Assembly: GCF_002761755.1 (NCBI RefSeq) | Contig: NZ_PEOG01000033.1 | Span: 1 to 60,019 of the forward strand | DNA length: 60,019 nucleotides | Origin: Roseateles chitinivorans | GTDB taxonomy: Bacteria > Pseudomonadota > Gammaproteobacteria > Burkholderiales > Burkholderiaceae_C | Direction of reading: 5' to 3' | Part shown: piece by piece, positions 1 through 9,031 of the stretch | Layout: each line of letters opens with the position of its first letter | Position numbering within the stretch: the first letter of the stretch is position 1 | The notes under the pieces: model-generated | What the model saw: the letters and a program-made list of their open reading frames with translations, nothing else | Database searches by the model: none | Told to the model about the DNA's origin: nothing | Made by a program: the position numbers and the translations under genes

Positions 1-1
1 C

Positions 2-715
2 GGCGGGCGCTTGCTGTACGCGGGCGCGGGCACCTCGGGCCGGCTCGGGGTGCTGGACAGTGTCGAGCTGGTGCCGACCTTCTCGTGGCCGCGCGAGCGC
101 GCCGTCGCGGTGCTGGCCGGCGGCGAAGGCGCCATGTTCGTCGCCGTCGAAGGGGCCGAGGACGACGAGCCGCAGGGCCGCCGCGACCTGGAGGCGCTCG
201 CGCCGACGCCGGACGACGTCGTGATCGGCATCGCCGCCTCGGGCCACACGCCGTATGTGCTGGGCGCGCTGGCGGCCGGTCGGGCGGCGGGCGCGCTGAC
301 GGTGGCGCTGGCCAACAACCCGGGCGCCGCGGTGCTGGCCGCCAGCGATCATCCGATCCTGCTGGACACTGGCGCCGAGGTGATCTCGGGCAGCACGCGG
401 CTGAAGGCCGGCACGGCGCAGAAGATCGCGCTCAACAGTTTCTCGAGCGCGCTGATGGTCCGCCTGCACAAGGTCTACGGCAACCTGATGGTGGACATGA
501 AGGCGACCAACGCGAAGCTGGTGCGCCGCGCGGTCGCGCTGACGATGCGCGCCAGCGGCGCCGACGAACCGGCGGCTCGCGCCGCGCTCGACCGCTGCGG
601 CTTTCATGTCAAGACGGCGGTCGTGATGCTGCTGCGCGCACTCGAAGCGGAGGCGGCCCGCGCGCTGCTCGCGCGCCATGCGGACGACCTCCGCCAGGCG
701 CTGGCCGAGCGCTGA
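2..715 (+). CDS. murQ: N-acetylmuramic acid 6-phosphate etherase MurQ (5' end outside window)
   Basis: Cytoplasmic lyase that converts MurNAc-6-phosphate to GlcNAc-6-phosphate plus D-lactate in peptidoglycan sugar recycling. The frame is open from the first bases of the window, so the N-terminus is missing; about 237 codons of a protein usually near 300 residues remain. The visible part begins in the conserved GAGTSGRLG segment, continues through the SIS sugar-phosphate motif AASGHTPY, and includes the family signature GSTRLKAGTAQK followed by KVYGNLMVD and TNAKL. It ends in the usual C-terminal helical region. The next gene, an AmpG-like permease, starts 77 bases downstream, which fits a muropeptide operon. 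Recognition is by motif and is strong. Confidence 0.95.
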   Translation, partial: GGRLLYAGAGTSGRLGVLDSVELVPTFSWPRERAVAVLAGGEGAMFVAVEGAEDDEPQGRRDLEALAPTPDDVVIGIAASGHTPYVLGALAAGRAAGALTVALANNPGAAVLAASDHPILLDTGAEVISGSTRLKAGTAQKIALNSFSSALMVRLHKVYGNLMVDMKATNAKLVRRAVALTMRASGADEPAARAALDRCGFHVKTAVVMLLRALEAEAARALLARHADDLRQALAER

Positions 716-792
716 TCCGCGCGCGGCCCTCGCACGCAAGCGCGGCAATCCCCGATGCGGACGGCGCCGCGTTTGCACCGACACTGAGGTCC

Positions 793-2091
793 ATGTCCGC
801 CGCTCCCGTCTCTTCCGCTTCCCCGTCGACCCGCGGGCCCTGGGCCTGGGTGCCCACGCTGTACTTCGCGCAGGGCATGCCGTACGTGGTCGTGATGACG
901 CTGTCGGTCATCATGTACAAGAACCTGGCGATCTCGAACACCGACATCGCGCTCTACACCAGCTGGCTCTACCTGCCCTGGGTCATCAAGCCGCTGTGGT
1001 CGCCGCTGGTCGAGCTGCTGGGCACCAAGCGGCTGTGGATCGTGACGCTGCAGTTCGCGGTCGGCGCCGCGCTGGCGATGGTGGCGCTGACGCTGCCGAT
1101 GGACCGCTTCTTCCAGCTCTCGCTGGCGGTGTTCTGGCTGATGGCCTTCGCCTCCGCCTCGCACGACATCGCCGCCGACGGCTTCTATCTGCTGGCGCTC
1201 GAGAAGCACCAGCAGGCCGCCTTCGTCGGTGTGCGCTCGACCTTCTACCGCGTCGCCAACATCGGTGGCCAGGGCGGGCTGGTGTGGCTCGCGGGCGAAC
1301 TGCACGACCGCGGCGGCAGCTGGGCGCTGGCCTGGCAGGGCGTGATGGCGGTGCTGGCCGGCGGCTTCCTGCTGCTGGCCGCCTGGCACCTGTGGCGACT
1401 GCCGCGACCCGCGGTCGACGCGCCGGTGCCGGCCTCCGAGCGTCGCTGGGCCACCTTCTTCGAGATCTTCCGCGACTTCTTCCGCAAGCCGGGGCTCGCG
1501 GTCACGCTGGGCTTCCTGCTGCTGTATCGCTTCCCGGAGGCGCAGTTGCTGAAGCTGGCCACGCCCTTCCTGCTCGATCCGCTGGACCAGGGCGGCCTGG
1601 CGCTGAGCAACAAGGCAGTGGGCCTGGCCTACGGCACGATCGGCCTGATCGCGCTGACGCTGGGCGGCCTGCTGGGCGGCTGGATCATCTCGCGCGTCGG
1701 ACTGAAGCGCGCGCTGTGGCCGCTGGTGCTGGCGATGCACCTGCCCAACGTGGTGTTCCTGGCGATGGCCTGGGCGCATCCGGGCAGCCTCGCGCTCATC
1801 AGCGCGGCGCTGGCGGTCGAGCAGTTCGGCTACGGCCTGGGCTTCACCGCCTACCTGATGTACATGGTCCTGGTCGCTGAAGGCGCCCACAAGACCGCGC
1901 ACTACGCGATCTGCACCGGCTTCATGGCACTCGGCATGATGCTGCCCGGCATGTGGAGCGGCTGGCTGCAGGACCAGCTCGGCTATCTGCGCTTCTTCGG
2001 CTGGGTCCTGGTCGCCACGATCCCGTCGCTGGTCATGACGGCGCTGATCCGCATCCCCGAGGGCTTCGGCCGCAAGGACCCCACCGCATGA
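793..2091 (+). CDS. ampG: AmpG-like MFS permease for anhydro-muropeptides
   Basis: Inner-membrane major facilitator protein of the AmpG/AcCoA-transporter branch, 432 residues, with about 12 hydrophobic segments. Family features visible are the N-terminal PTLYFAQGMPY segment, the WVIKPLWSPLVE region after the second membrane span and the SHDIAADGFY segment near residue 120. E. coli AmpG carries GlcNAc-anhydroMurNAc peptides into the cytoplasm and is about 60 residues longer. The start is the ATG at 793, because upstream in-frame sequence is the shadow of murQ. A GAGG stretch at 786-789 may serve as a close ribosome site. The stop overlaps the next start as ATGA. Position between murQ and a NagX-like gene supports a muropeptide or amino-sugar substrate; the exact substrate is inferred. 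Confidence 0.88.
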   Translation: MSAAPVSSASPSTRGPWAWVPTLYFAQGMPYVVVMTLSVIMYKNLAISNTDIALYTSWLYLPWVIKPLWSPLVELLGTKRLWIVTLQFAVGAALAMVALTLPMDRFFQLSLAVFWLMAFASASHDIAADGFYLLALEKHQQAAFVGVRSTFYRVANIGGQGGLVWLAGELHDRGGSWALAWQGVMAVLAGGFLLLAAWHLWRLPRPAVDAPVPASERRWATFFEIFRDFFRKPGLAVTLGFLLLYRFPEAQLLKLATPFLLDPLDQGGLALSNKAVGLAYGTIGLIALTLGGLLGGWIISRVGLKRALWPLVLAMHLPNVVFLAMAWAHPGSLALISAALAVEQFGYGLGFTAYLMYMVLVAEGAHKTAHYAICTGFMALGMMLPGMWSGWLQDQLGYLRFFGWVLVATIPSLVMTALIRIPEGFGRKDPTA

Positions 2092-3254
2092 GCGCGTCCG
2101 CGGACGGCATGCGCGTTACGGCCGGTGCGCGGCTGCTGTCGCTGGACGCGTTCCGTGGCTTCGCGATCGCGGCCATGCTGCTGGTCAACAACCCCGGCGA
2201 CTGGTCGGCGCTGTACGCGCCGCTCGCGCACGCCGCCTGGCATGGCTCGACCTTCACCGACTGGATCTTCCCGTTCTTCGTCTTCATCAGCGGCATCTCG
2301 ATGAGCTTCAGCCTGGCTCGTCGCGGCCGGGTCGACGACCGCGGTGCGCTGCTGCGTCATGCCTGGCGGCGCGGCGCGACGATCATCCTGATCGGCCTGC
2401 TGCTGAACCTGTTTCCCTTCTTCCACTTCGAGACGGTGCGGCTGCCTGGCGTGCTGCAAAGGCTCGGCCTGATCACGATCCTGGCGGCACCGATCGCGCT
2501 CTGGTGCGGCTGGCGGGCTCAGCTGGCCGTGTTCATCGGCCTGCTGCTGGTCTATGGGCTGATCCAGTCCTGCGTGTCGGTGCCCGATGCGCAGGGCGTC
2601 TGGCATCGCGGCTCGCTGGAGCCCGGCGAGGACGTCGGCGCCTGGCTGGATCGGGCGCTGCTGGGCGGGCACCTCTGGGCCAAGAGCAGGACCTGGGACC
2701 CCGAAGGCCTGTTGAGCACGCTGCCGGCCGTCGCGAGTCAGATCGCGGGACTGCTGGCGGGTCGCTGGCTCGCGCGACGCGGTCGCGATCCGGCCGAGAA
2801 GGCGATGTGGTTCATGGTCGCGGGGCTGGCCTGCCTGTGGGCCGCCCAGGTGCTCGATGCCTGGACGCTGCCGATCAACAAGAATCTGTGGACGCCGGCC
2901 TTCGTTTTCCTGACCACCGGCTGGGGGTGCCTCGTGTTCGGCGTGTTCTACTGGCTCCTCGACGCCGCGCCCTTGCCGCGGATGCGCGACGCGATGGCGC
3001 GGCGCCTGCGTCCGCTGGTGGTGTTCGGCATGAACGCGCTGTTCCTGTTCGCGCTGTCCGGGCTGGTGGCTCGGCTGCTCGGGCTGATCCACGTCGCCGA
3101 GGGCGTCTCGCTCAAGGCCTGGCTCTTCGCGCCGCTGCGTGCGCTGCCGGTGGATCCGCGCTTCGCGTCGCTGCTGTTCGCCGCCGGCTTCGTGGCGGTG
3201 TTCTACGGCATCGCGTGGGCGATGTGGCGGCGCGGCTGGATCGTGAAAGTGTGA
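2088..3254 (+). CDS. NagX-like DUF5009/HGSNAT-type membrane protein
   Basis: Polytopic inner-membrane protein of 388 residues related to heparan-alpha-glucosaminide N-acetyltransferase and the NagX proteins found in GlcNAc utilisation clusters. The diagnostic N-terminal motif LLSLDAFRGFAIAAMLLVNN is present, followed by WHGSTFTDWIFPFFVFISG, with about ten hydrophobic spans. Family members move acetyl groups across the membrane to amino sugars or are predicted amino-sugar transporters; which applies here cannot be told from sequence. It overlaps the permease gene by four bases (ATGA), so the two are almost certainly translationally coupled. A role in handling de-acetylated or re-acetylated wall sugars is inference from the neighbours. 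Confidence 0.85.
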   Translation: MSASADGMRVTAGARLLSLDAFRGFAIAAMLLVNNPGDWSALYAPLAHAAWHGSTFTDWIFPFFVFISGISMSFSLARRGRVDDRGALLRHAWRRGATIILIGLLLNLFPFFHFETVRLPGVLQRLGLITILAAPIALWCGWRAQLAVFIGLLLVYGLIQSCVSVPDAQGVWHRGSLEPGEDVGAWLDRALLGGHLWAKSRTWDPEGLLSTLPAVASQIAGLLAGRWLARRGRDPAEKAMWFMVAGLACLWAAQVLDAWTLPINKNLWTPAFVFLTTGWGCLVFGVFYWLLDAAPLPRMRDAMARRLRPLVVFGMNALFLFALSGLVARLLGLIHVAEGVSLKAWLFAPLRALPVDPRFASLLFAAGFVAVFYGIAWAMWRRGWIVKV

Positions 3255-3286
3255 GCGGGCCGCACGGCGCCGCCGGATGAAGCTTG

Positions 3287-4813
3287 ATGCGACGACGACA
3301 GTGGATGACCGCGGCCCTGGCCGCACCGGTGCTCGGCGGCCTGGGAACGGCGCTGCCGGGTTGCTCGACGGGACGGTCGAGCGCCGTGCCGGCCCGGACC
3401 GAGGCCGCCACCGGCGAGGACGGACCGCCGCCCGCGCCGCGAGAGTTCCGGGCGGCCTGGGTGGCGACGGTCGCCAACATCGACTGGCCCAGCCGCCGCG
3501 GCCTGAGCGACGCCGCGCAGATCGCCGAGATCCACGCGATCCTCGATCACGCGCGGGCGCTGCGCCTGAATGCAATCGTGCTGCAGGTCCGCACCAGCGC
3601 GGACGCGCTGTACCGCTCCACGCTGGAACCCTGGAGCGAGTACCTCTCCGGCGTCCAGGGCCAGGGACCGGGCTACGACCCGCTGGCAGTGTGGATCGAG
3701 CAGGCCCGGGCGCGGGGTCTCGAGCTGCACGCCTGGCTGAACCCGTATCGCGCGAAGCAGAGCGGCGGCAAGTCGGTGCCCGCCGCCACCCACCTGAGCC
3801 GCACGCGCCCGGACTGGGTGAAGAAGTACGGCGACCAGCTCTGGATCGATCCCGGTGAGCCCGGCGCGGCCGACCACACGCTGGCCGTCTGCCGCGACCT
3901 GCTCACCCGCTATGACGTCGATGGCCTGCACATCGACGACTACTTCTACCCCTACCCGGTCCAGGATGCGGCCAAGCAGGACATCGACTTCCCCGACGAC
4001 CCGAGCTGGCTGCGCTACGTGCGTGGCGGTGGAACGCTGGCGCGCGCGGACTGGCGCCGCGACAACGTCGACCAGCTGGTGCGCCGGTTGTATGAACTGG
4101 TGCGCGAGCTGCGGCCGGCCGCGCGCGTCGGCATCAGCCCCTTCGGCCTGCCGCGGCCGGACCTGCGGCCGGCGGGCATCACCGGGTTCTCGCAGTACGA
4201 CAGGCTCTACGCCCACGTCGAGCATTGGATGGCCATGGGCTGGCTGGACTACCTGGCGCCGCAGCTCTACTGGCCGCGCGCGCAGAAGCCGCAGGCCTTC
4301 GAGCCGCTGATGCGGGCCTGGCAGGGCCTCAATCCGCTGGGACGGCATGTCTGGCCGGGGCTGTTCACCAGCCGCGCCGGCAACGAAGCCGATGGCTGGC
4401 CGCTCGATGAGATCGCCGAGCAGGTGGCGCTCACGCGTGCGGCGCCCGGCACTGGCGGTCATCTGCACTTCAGCATGGTCGCGCTGATGAAGAACCGACG
4501 CGGCATCGCCGACGCGCTGCGCGATGGGGCCTACGCACAGGCGGCGCTCGCGCCCGCCACGCCCTGGCTGTCGGCACCCGCCTGCGGCGCCGTTTCGCTG
4601 GCGCGCGAGCCGGACGGCACGCTGCGCGCCTCGACCACTGGCTCGCCGGCACGCGGCTTCGCGCTATGGCGCCGCGCGGCCGGCCAAGCCTGGCGATTCG
4701 AGACCCTGCCGCCGGACGGCCGCATCCCCGGACCGTCGCCGGGCGAAGCGCTGGTGCTGTCCGCGATCAATGCGATCGGCGAGGAAGGCCCTCGCGCTTC
4801 GTTCGTCGCCTGA
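3287..4813 (+). CDS. GHL10/DigH-type glycosyl hydrolase lipoprotein (PF02638 family)
   Basis: Secreted protein of 508 residues belonging to the glycosyl-hydrolase-like 10 family. The E. coli member DigH (YddW) cuts peptide-free glycan strands at division sites. The N-terminus MRRRQWMTAALAAP has a basic, Tat-like start followed by a hydrophobic stretch and a lipobox-like LPGC near residue 26, so it is probably a lipoprotein. The catalytic domain begins at EFRAAWVATVANIDWPS (about residue 53) and shows LNAIVLQVRTSADALY, LHAWLNPYR and HIDDYFYPYP, all typical of the family. A C-terminal segment of about 90 residues resembles a beta-sandwich. It follows the NagX-like gene after 32 bases. I use the ATG at 3287; a TTG lies just upstream at 3284. 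A glycan-strand substrate is inferred from homology and context. Confidence 0.88.
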   Translation: MRRRQWMTAALAAPVLGGLGTALPGCSTGRSSAVPARTEAATGEDGPPPAPREFRAAWVATVANIDWPSRRGLSDAAQIAEIHAILDHARALRLNAIVLQVRTSADALYRSTLEPWSEYLSGVQGQGPGYDPLAVWIEQARARGLELHAWLNPYRAKQSGGKSVPAATHLSRTRPDWVKKYGDQLWIDPGEPGAADHTLAVCRDLLTRYDVDGLHIDDYFYPYPVQDAAKQDIDFPDDPSWLRYVRGGGTLARADWRRDNVDQLVRRLYELVRELRPAARVGISPFGLPRPDLRPAGITGFSQYDRLYAHVEHWMAMGWLDYLAPQLYWPRAQKPQAFEPLMRAWQGLNPLGRHVWPGLFTSRAGNEADGWPLDEIAEQVALTRAAPGTGGHLHFSMVALMKNRRGIADALRDGAYAQAALAPATPWLSAPACGAVSLAREPDGTLRASTTGSPARGFALWRRAAGQAWRFETLPPDGRIPGPSPGEALVLSAINAIGEEGPRASFVA

Positions 4814-5113
4814 ACGTTGGGCCCTCACTGTCGATTCGGCGCAACGACCGACCCCGACGGCGTGCGGTCACCACGCCTAGGGGAAACCCTCGATCACTGA
4901 CCTCGATCGGCTGGTCGCCGCGCCGGTGCGCGCCCTGTCCGAGGGCGCTGTTGCGCTTCGATGTGGCGCGGGTGCAGCACCTGCAAACGCCAGTGAACAC
5001 TTGTCACAGCTCCTCAACATTGGCTGTCCAGACTGCGCCGCTGACGCGTTGGTGAGGCCGCCGTGAGCGCCCCGAAAAAGGGCTCGAACGAGGCATTGAC
5101 GGCGTGCCGTGAA

Positions 5114-5125
5114 GGAGAGCTCTCC
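5114..5125. promoter_or_regulatory. Perfect 12-bp palindrome, possible operator
   Basis: GGAGAGCTCTCC is its own reverse complement. It sits 222 bases before the receptor ATG and 6 bases before a second inverted repeat. Symmetric half-sites of this size fit a dimeric repressor, but no regulator can be assigned. Confidence 0.35.
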
Positions 5126-5131
5126 CGATAT

Positions 5132-5149
5132 TGCCGCATTGATGCGGCA
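5132..5149. promoter_or_regulatory. 7-bp stem, 4-nt loop inverted repeat in receptor leader
   Basis: TGCCGCA, TTGA, TGCGGCA form a perfect stem-loop. A short T-run (CTTTTTG) follows about 20 bases later, too far for a standard terminator. It could be an operator or an attenuator-like hairpin in the receptor leader. Confidence 0.35.
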
Positions 5150-5346
5150 GGTTTCGACTGGTAGGCTTTTTGCTTCATAAGCGGAGATGGCGTGCCCAAG
5201 AGCGCGCCCGACGCAACAACAAACGAGGGCGGGCATCGCCGCAACGCGCACCACATCGCGTTGGAGTCAGCGGTGGAAAACGTTTGCGGAACGTTCACAG
5301 CCCCCTCGGAACGGGTTTCGGTCTGACGTCGCACAGGAGCACAGGA

Positions 5347-8300
5347 ATGAATCAGAAGGATTGGTTGGGTTTTTCGCGGACGGCGCTGGCCGCCGCGGTC
5401 GCCATCGTGGCGGCCGCGCCGGTGATGGCCCAGAACACCACCTCGGCCATCGGCGGCCGCGTGGTCGGCGCTGACGGCAAGCCCGTCGCGGGCGCCACGG
5501 TGGTGATCCTGCACAAGGAGTCCGGCTCCTCGAACACGCAGACCACCGACGGCGACGGCCGCTACAACGCGCGCGGCCTGCGCGTCGGCGGCCCGTACAC
5601 CATCACGGTGACCAAGGGCGGCGACCGCGAGGTCAGCGAGAACGTCTACCTGGCCCTGGCCGAGACGCTGAGCCTGGACGTGCAGCTGGGCAAGAGCTCC
5701 ACCCAGCTCGAGACCGTGGTCACCACGGGCAGCGCCACCGCCGCGAAGTTCAACAACTCGACGATGGGCTCGGGCACGCAGATCAGCCGCGCCGAACTGG
5801 ACGCCTACGCGTCGATCGCGCGCAACCTGCAGGACTACGCCCGCAACGATCCCCGTCTGGCGCAGACCGACAAGGAACGCGGCGAGATCTCGGCGATGGG
5901 CCAGAACTCGCGCTACAACTCGATCACGATCGACGGCGTCGCGATCAATGACAGCTTCGGCCTGGAAGCCAACAACCTGCCGACGGCCAAGCAGCCGATC
6001 TCGGTGGACGCGATCCAGTCGGTGCAGGTCAACCTGTCCAACTACGACGTGACCCAGAAGGGCTACACCGGCGCCAACATCAACGCCGTCACGAAGTCGG
6101 GCACCAACGAGTTCAAGGGCAGCGTCTACTACGTCTATCGCAATGACGACATGGTGGGCAAGCGCTTCGACCGCGGCAACAACCGGTACACCAGCTTCCT
6201 GCCGTTCAAGGAAGACACCAAGGGCTTCACCCTCGGCGGTCCGATCCTGAAGGACAAGCTGTTCTTCTTCGTCAACTATGAAGAGCTCAAGAGCAACCGC
6301 GCCCAGCCGGAGTTCGGCCCGATCGGCAGCTCGCTGACCAACAACGCGATCTCGCAGGGCCAGCTCGACGCGATCACCAAGACGGCCAAAGACGCGTACG
6401 GCATCGACACCGGCTCGGTGATCGGCCAGTCGCAGCTGTCGGTCAAGGACTACCTGGCCAAGATCGACTGGAACATCAACGACAACCACCGCGCCAGCAT
6501 CCGCGTGGCGCGCACCGAGCAGTCGGACACCAACAACGGTTCCTTCGGCGGCTACAGCGCGACTGGCCTGCAGATGACCTCGCAGTGGTGGCAGCAGAAG
6601 AAGAAGATCGACACGGTCGTGGCCCAGTGGTTCGCCGACTGGACGCCGGACTTCTCGACCGAGCTGAAGATCTCGAACCGCGACTACAACAGCGTTCCGC
6701 AGAACAACAGCAACCTGCCCGCGATCGGCATCCGCTTCAACGGCGCGCTTCCTGGCGGCGCCCCGGCCGGCGCGAGCACCGGCAACCGCTTCGTCAACTT
6801 CGGCACCGAGCAGAGCCGTCAGTTCAACGTCCTGGACACCAAGACGCTGGACGCCTACTTCGGCGCGACCTGGATCAAGAACGACCACGAGATCAAGTTC
6901 GGCGGCGACCTGCAGCGCAACAAGATCTACAACGCGTTCTTCCAGAACGTGAACGGCAACTACACGTTCGGCTGCGAAAGCGCATGGACCTACAGCTTCG
7001 GCGCGATCAACTGCAACACCGCCTCCGCGGCGCAGGTGCAGGCGGCCGTGCTGGAGAACTTCACCCGCGGCCGGCCCTCGAGCTATCAGGTCCAGGTCCC
7101 CGTGGCCGGCGGCACGCTGGATGACGGCATCGCCAAGTGGACGCTGGGACAGACCGGCGTGTTCGTGCAGGACACCTGGAATGTCTCCAAGGACCTGAAC
7201 ATCACCGCCGGCTTCCGCGTCGACCAGCTCAGCACCAACGACAAGCCGACCTACAACGCCGCCGCAGCAGCAGCGGTCGTGCCGGGCGCGGTGACCGGCG
7301 CCAGCACGGTGACGCGCGCCACCGGCGGTTTCGGCCTGGACAACTCGACCACCGTCGACGGCGAGAACCTGTTCCAGCCGCGCTTCGGCTTCAACTACGC
7401 GCTGGACAGCCGCACCGGCCACAAGAAGCAGATCCGCGGCGGCGCGGGCCTGTTCCAAGGCGCCGCGGCATCGGTCTGGCTGACCAACCCGTACTCCAAC
7501 ACCGGCATGGCCACGCGCCTGGTCGGTTGCGGCACGGCCGGCCTGACGGCCTGCTCGGGCACCGCCTCGGGCGTGTTCAGCGCCGACCCGAACAACCAGC
7601 CCATCCTGGCGGGCGCGACGCCGGCAGCCAACGTCGACTTCATCCAGAAGGGCCTGGGCCAGCCGTCCGTCTGGAAGATGAACCTCGCCTATGACGCGGA
7701 ACTGCCGTTCTTCGGCATGAACTTCGGCGTCGAGTGGGTCTACACCAAGGTCAACACCGGCATCTACTACCAGCACCTGAACCTGGGCGACCCGACCGCC
7801 ACCGGCCCGGACGGCCGCTCGCTGTACTACACGCCGCAGAGCTACAGCCCGGCCTGCTGGACCAACACGAACGGCAGCCTGAGCACCACCGGCGCCTGCG
7901 CCAACGGCCGCTCGCGCGCGCTGTCCAACGCCTCGTTCGGCAACGTCACGCTGGCCACCAAGACCAAGAAGGGCGACGGCAATGCCATCACCCTGTCGTT
8001 CCAGCGTCCGGCGCGTGACGGCTTCGGCTTCGGCGTCGCCTACACCTACACGGAAGCGTCGGAAGTGAGCCCGCTGACCTCGTCGGTCGCGAACTCCAAC
8101 TTCAACTCGCGCGCCGTCTTCAACCCGAACGAGAACGTGGCCGCCAACTCGGCGTACATGATCCGCGACCGCTTCACCGCCAACGTGACGTGGCAGAAGG
8201 CCTTCGTCAGCAACCTGAAGACGACGGTGGGCCTGTTCTGGGAAGGCCGCCGCGGCAAGCCCTACAGCTGGACCTACCTGAACGACATGAACGGCGACGG

Positions 8301-8778
8301 CGTTGCTGGCAACGACCTGCTGTACATCCCCGCGTCGCGCGGCGCGGCGGGCGTCAAGTTCGCCACCCCGGCGGACGAGGCGGCGTTCTGGAACATCGTC
8401 GACAACAACCCCGACCTGGCGAAGTACAAGGGTGCCGTGGTGCCGCGCAACAGCTCGTTCTCGCAGTTCGTGAACAGCTTCGACCTGCGCCTCAGCCAGG
8501 AAGTGCCGGGCTTCTTCCCGCAGCACAAGGGCAAGGTCACCTTCGACATCCTGAACATCGGCAACCTGCTCAACAAGAAGTGGGGCCGCATCGACGAAGT
8601 CACCTTCCAGTCCGCCGGCGGCAACCGTCGCAGCTTCGTGAACTTCGCCGGCATCGATGCCCAGGGCAACTACGTCTACCGCACCAACGCCAACGCGATC
8701 AACGACAACCAGGCCATCCGCCAGGTCAAGGGCGAATCGCAGTGGGCCATCCAGGTGACGGCCGCCTACGAGTTCTGA
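5347..8778 (+). CDS. Oar-like TonB-dependent outer-membrane receptor
   Basis: Outer-membrane receptor of 1143 residues. The start at 5347 gives a classic signal peptide (MNQKDWLGFSRTALAAAVAI) with cleavage near VMA-Q. An N-terminal carboxypeptidase-regulatory-like beta domain (about residues 34-110, IGGRVVGADGKPVAGATVVI) precedes a plug with the sequences NSRYNSITIDGVAINDSFGL and GANINAVTKSGTNEFKGS, followed by a large barrel ending in AYEF, a C-terminal aromatic suited to BAM insertion. This order is that of Oar-type receptors. Such receptors import large substrates with TonB energy. It is flanked by wall-degrading genes and has its own leader and intrinsic terminator, so it is a single-gene unit. 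Muropeptide import is inferred from context only. Confidence 0.92.
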   Translation: MNQKDWLGFSRTALAAAVAIVAAAPVMAQNTTSAIGGRVVGADGKPVAGATVVILHKESGSSNTQTTDGDGRYNARGLRVGGPYTITVTKGGDREVSENVYLALAETLSLDVQLGKSSTQLETVVTTGSATAAKFNNSTMGSGTQISRAELDAYASIARNLQDYARNDPRLAQTDKERGEISAMGQNSRYNSITIDGVAINDSFGLEANNLPTAKQPISVDAIQSVQVNLSNYDVTQKGYTGANINAVTKSGTNEFKGSVYYVYRNDDMVGKRFDRGNNRYTSFLPFKEDTKGFTLGGPILKDKLFFFVNYEELKSNRAQPEFGPIGSSLTNNAISQGQLDAITKTAKDAYGIDTGSVIGQSQLSVKDYLAKIDWNINDNHRASIRVARTEQSDTNNGSFGGYSATGLQMTSQWWQQKKKIDTVVAQWFADWTPDFSTELKISNRDYNSVPQNNSNLPAIGIRFNGALPGGAPAGASTGNRFVNFGTEQSRQFNVLDTKTLDAYFGATWIKNDHEIKFGGDLQRNKIYNAFFQNVNGNYTFGCESAWTYSFGAINCNTASAAQVQAAVLENFTRGRPSSYQVQVPVAGGTLDDGIAKWTLGQTGVFVQDTWNVSKDLNITAGFRVDQLSTNDKPTYNAAAAAAVVPGAVTGASTVTRATGGFGLDNSTTVDGENLFQPRFGFNYALDSRTGHKKQIRGGAGLFQGAAASVWLTNPYSNTGMATRLVGCGTAGLTACSGTASGVFSADPNNQPILAGATPAANVDFIQKGLGQPSVWKMNLAYDAELPFFGMNFGVEWVYTKVNTGIYYQHLNLGDPTATGPDGRSLYYTPQSYSPACWTNTNGSLSTTGACANGRSRALSNASFGNVTLATKTKKGDGNAITLSFQRPARDGFGFGVAYTYTEASEVSPLTSSVANSNFNSRAVFNPNENVAANSAYMIRDRFTANVTWQKAFVSNLKTTVGLFWEGRRGKPYSWTYLNDMNGDGVAGNDLLYIPASRGAAGVKFATPADEAAFWNIVDNNPDLAKYKGAVVPRNSSFSQFVNSFDLRLSQEVPGFFPQHKGKVTFDILNIGNLLNKKWGRIDEVTFQSAGGNRRSFVNFAGIDAQGNYVYRTNANAINDNQAIRQVKGESQWAIQVTAAYEF

Positions 8779-8844
8779 TCGACGACGCGATCGACCACGA
8801 TCGCCGTGAGCGACCGGCCCAGCGGCCGGTCCTCGCGGACACCA

Positions 8845-8869
8845 CGGGCTCCTTCGGGAGCCCGTTTTT
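8845..8869 (+). terminator. Intrinsic terminator after the Oar-like receptor
   Basis: An 8-bp perfect stem CGGGCTCC/GGAGCCCG with a TTCG tetraloop is followed directly by TTTTT. It lies 66 bases after the receptor stop codon and separates the receptor from the kinase operon. Confidence 0.93.
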
Positions 8870-9031
8870 CATTCCGGGGCTGCCGCGCTCGTCGGCCGCC
8901 CCGCCCGAAGAGTGCCGGTCCGCGCCGACGCTTCGTCCGGCAGCCATGAGCCCAGGTCATACCCGCCCCGCGCATTGACAATGGCGGGCCTGCAACGCGC
9001 CTCTTAAGCTCCGCGCGCCACGCCCTCCTCC

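Larger units (their letters stand above)
4814..5346 (+). other. Long leader region before the Oar-like receptor gene
   Basis: This 533-base stretch between the glycosidase and the TonB receptor has no convincing gene. Its base composition is less GC-rich than the surroundings. It holds two clean inverted repeats (listed separately at 5114-5125 and 5132-5149), a TTGACG box at 5096-5101 without a good -10 partner, and a GGAG-type ribosome site just before the receptor ATG. No cobalamin-box motif or other riboswitch hallmark was seen. The most likely content is the promoter and control region of the receptor gene. Confidence 0.5.

Noticed and set aside
4814..5346. Cobalamin or other riboswitch before the TonB receptor
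   Set aside because: No B12-box-like conserved stretch or other known riboswitch core was found by eye; only simple palindromes are present.
5014..8526. Very long open frame on the minus strand opposite the Oar-like receptor
   Set aside because: It mirrors the codon pattern of the receptor gene in GC-rich DNA, has arginine/valine/glycine-rich low-information sequence and no domain. The plus-strand receptor explains the region fully.
8975..8980. Perfect TTGACA as promoter of the kinase operon
   Set aside because: No -10 hexamer lies 16-18 bases downstream; the nearest AT-rich stretch (CTTAAG at 9003) is too far. It may still be part of an unusual promoter.
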